In this document: piece by piece, positions 62,545 to 64,000 of the stretch
Layout of the letters: every line of letters starts with the position of its first letter
Numbering within the stretch: position 1 is the first letter of the stretch
Assembly (NCBI GenBank): GCA_031180725.1
Contig: JAPSLO010000014.1
Coordinates: 105,608-169,607 of the forward strand
Direction: 5' to 3'
DNA length: 64,000 bases
Source: Roseomonas sp.
GTDB lineage: Bacteria; Pseudomonadota; Alphaproteobacteria; Acetobacterales; Acetobacteraceae
Made by a program: the position numbers and the translations under genes
Notes under the pieces: model-generated
What the model was told of the DNA's origin: nothing
Seen by the model: the letters and a program-made list of their open reading frames with translations, nothing else
The model's database searches: none

Positions 62545-63774
62545 GTCGGCCTGCGGGCCAACGGTCGCGGGGCCAGTTTCGGGCATGCTGAGCCGGAACG
62601 CCACCCCGCCGAAGGCGGCAATACCGGCAAGGGCCAGAAACGCCGCATCGTAGCCTGCCCAAACGACGCAAGCGGCGGAGATCGGGCCGCCGGCAAGTCC
62701 ACCGATCGCGTGAACGGTGCCGACGGCGCCCTGCGTGGCGTTGAAGTGCCCGCTCCCGCGCGTGAGGTCCGCGATGATGACCGGGAACAGCGCGCCAAAC
62801 ACGCCCACACCGACCCCGTCCAGAAGCTGCACGGCAATCGTCCAACCAGGCTGGTCCGACAGCGTGTAGAGCACACCGCGCAGTGCCAGCGCCGCAAAGG
62901 CAGCGAGGAAGAAAGGACGGCGGCCCCAGGCATTGGCACGCACACCCGCGAGCATCGCGGTCGCGATCATGGCGGCCTGGGCGACGATCATCGCGGCAGC
63001 GGCGAGGACGACCGCATTCTCCGGATCCGACTGCGCCGCGCGCTGCATCACGAGCGCCAGCATCGAGGCATTCGCCATATGGAACAGCGCCCCGCAGCCA
63101 GCGAAAGCCAGGATCCCGGGGCTCGCGACCAATGAGGGCAGCAGGGGCGTGCGCTCTACTGGAAGGGCGGCACCAGGGCCCAGCCCGCGCGCGACGGAAT
63201 GGTCGATGGCATTAGCGGGAATGGCGAGCACGGCGACTAGGCTTAGGCCGGCCGCACCGGCCAGCAGCCAGAACACCACAGCGATGCCGAAGAACGGCGC
63301 GAGTGCCAGGACTGCCAGGTTCACGGCGGCGCTGCCAGCGTGGAAGTAGGCCTCGTTACGCGCCGCGCGTGGCGCAAAGCGCTCCGGCCCTACGACGCCC
63401 AGGGAGATCGCCGCAACCGTGGTGCCCAGCGTGGAGTTTGCCAATGCTCCGGCAACGCCAGCAGCGGCTACCGGCCAGAAGCCGGGGGCGAGCAGCACTG
63501 AGAGGCAGGTTGCCGCGACCAGCAGCAGCGCGCCTGCCGCGAGGGCGCGCTTCGCCCGTACCCTGTCCACCATGGCGCCGATCGGTGCCTGGCTGACCAG
63601 CCCTGCCACGCTGCCGAAGCTGAAAGCGAGTGCGATGCCTGATTCAGTCCAGCCATGCACGCCGATGAGGTAGACGATGCCGTAGGGCCCTAGCCCGTAC
63701 CTCACATCCGCGAGGACAAAGCTCAGGACGTCAAGGGCGCGCTCGGCGCGCTGTTGCTGCGGGTTTCGATGCAC
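62533..63774 (-). CDS. MFS transporter
   Basis: A 413-aa major-facilitator protein with 12 predicted helices. The loop 2-3 signature is partly kept in SQAPIGAMVDRVRAKRALAAG near 58, and the second half has ALLFPVIIADLTRGSGHFNATQ near 336. Drug- or metabolite-exporter like; substrate unknown. Its 3' end abuts the truncated IS3 relic and overlaps its read-through frame by 12 bp; the protein itself looks complete. Confidence 0.85.
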   Translation of the reverse strand: MHRNPQQQRAERALDVLSFVLADVRYGLGPYGIVYLIGVHGWTESGIALAFSFGSVAGLVSQAPIGAMVDRVRAKRALAAGALLLVAATCLSVLLAPGFWPVAAAGVAGALANSTLGTTVAAISLGVVGPERFAPRAARNEAYFHAGSAAVNLAVLALAPFFGIAVVFWLLAGAAGLSLVAVLAIPANAIDHSVARGLGPGAALPVERTPLLPSLVASPGILAFAGCGALFHMANASMLALVMQRAAQSDPENAVVLAAAAMIVAQAAMIATAMLAGVRANAWGRRPFFLAAFAALALRGVLYTLSDQPGWTIAVQLLDGVGVGVFGALFPVIIADLTRGSGHFNATQGAVGTVHAIGGLAGGPISAACVVWAGYDAAFLALAGIAAFGGVAFRLSMPETGPATVGPQADLAE

Positions 63775-63881
63775 GGGACCTGTGGCCGGAGCTCTATAAT
63801 CCCTGCTTCAACCCAAACGGCGGTGGCGCGTTTCAAGCTGCCTGCAGCCTTGGATGGCTGCCAGCCACCGCATCCATTTGT

Positions 63882-64000
63882 TCAATCCAACGCTCCCTTG
63901 TTGACGCGCCGACCCTGCTCATCGATCACAGGCTCGCCACTCTCCTTGCGAAAGGCCCCGGCCTGCGAGGCGGGTAGGATGTTCAGCACCGTCTCCGATG
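63882..64000 (-). CDS. C-terminus of an unidentified protein (partial)
   Basis: The last 38 residues of a gene entering from the right edge: ETVLNILPASQAGAFRKESG then EPVIDEQGRRVNKGALD and TGA. It is soluble and charged. It is too short to name. It lies upstream of the MFS gene on the same strand, 107 bp away. Confidence 0.4.
   Translation of the reverse strand, partial: SETVLNILPASQAGAFRKESGEPVIDEQGRRVNKGALD

Overview
The window is GC-rich, gene-dense chromosomal DNA of an alphaproteobacterium, most likely an aerobic Acetobacteraceae member of the Roseomonas type. That placement is an inference. It rests on the third-position GC bias, the mix of Opp-, Liv- and Fe-type ABC transporters with many Tat-like or Sec signal peptides, MHYT/HWE signalling, and housekeeping proteins (GltA, GuaA, GuaB, RsmB, RlmE, octaprenyl-diphosphate synthase) of alphaproteobacterial character. 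There are no rRNA genes and no CRISPR array. One tRNA, tRNA-Gln(CTG), is present.

Layout. 0-2.7 kb (minus): an operon of a quinone oxidoreductase, a tiny membrane protein, a DRL-like/COG4091 dehydrogenase with a SAF domain, and the start of an EamA exporter. 2.8-6.5 kb: a Liv-type binding protein, then a convergent MHYT-PAS-PAS-HWE histidine kinase. 6.8-10.7 kb (minus): a BisC-type molybdoenzyme translationally coupled to a Tat-exported PhoX-like protein. 10.8-20.2 kb: a class III aminotransferase, polyprenyl-diphosphate synthase coupled to a small conserved protein, tRNA methyltransferase, SCO1, a lipoprotein, SixA plus CYTH/CHAD, and a staphylococcal-nuclease-like protein. 20.3-29.3 kb (plus): citrate synthase with a strong terminator, an unrecognised protein behind an AT-rich leader, an iron-type ABC binding protein and permease without an ATPase, RsmB, and GMP synthase. 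29.4-36.5 kb: YghU, a DUF899 cluster with its own two-domain regulator, a flavin reductase, a metallophosphoesterase, and a Ser/Thr kinase fused to a universal-stress domain. 36.6-45.2 kb: a complete peptide/opine-type ABC importer split around a divergent promoter. Its binding protein leads a minus-strand operon with creatininase-, PanE- and M20-family enzymes, so uptake and breakdown look linked. 45.2-50.5 kb: LysE exporter with an HxlR regulator and two matching operator-like sites, a polytopic membrane protein, a BKACE enzyme, and divergent TauE/SafE exporters. 50.7-58.3 kb: two small stress-like proteins, NDH-2, GuaB, a lipase-like protein without a signal peptide, RlmE, Ppx/GppA, and tRNA-Gln.

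58.3-62.5 kb is a decayed accessory scar. Next to tRNA-Gln lies a tyrosine-integrase pseudogene broken by a nonsense codon and several frameshifts. It is fused directly to a beheaded, frameshifted HpcH/HpaI aldolase. A small SH3 protein follows, and then an IS3-family element with two nonsense codons and no 3' end, which abuts an MFS gene. The best leads for something new are the palindromic HxlR operator pair, the kinase-USP/phosphoesterase pair, the unknown 214-aa protein with its AT-rich leader, the signal-less lipase-like protein, and the integrase/aldolase chimera.
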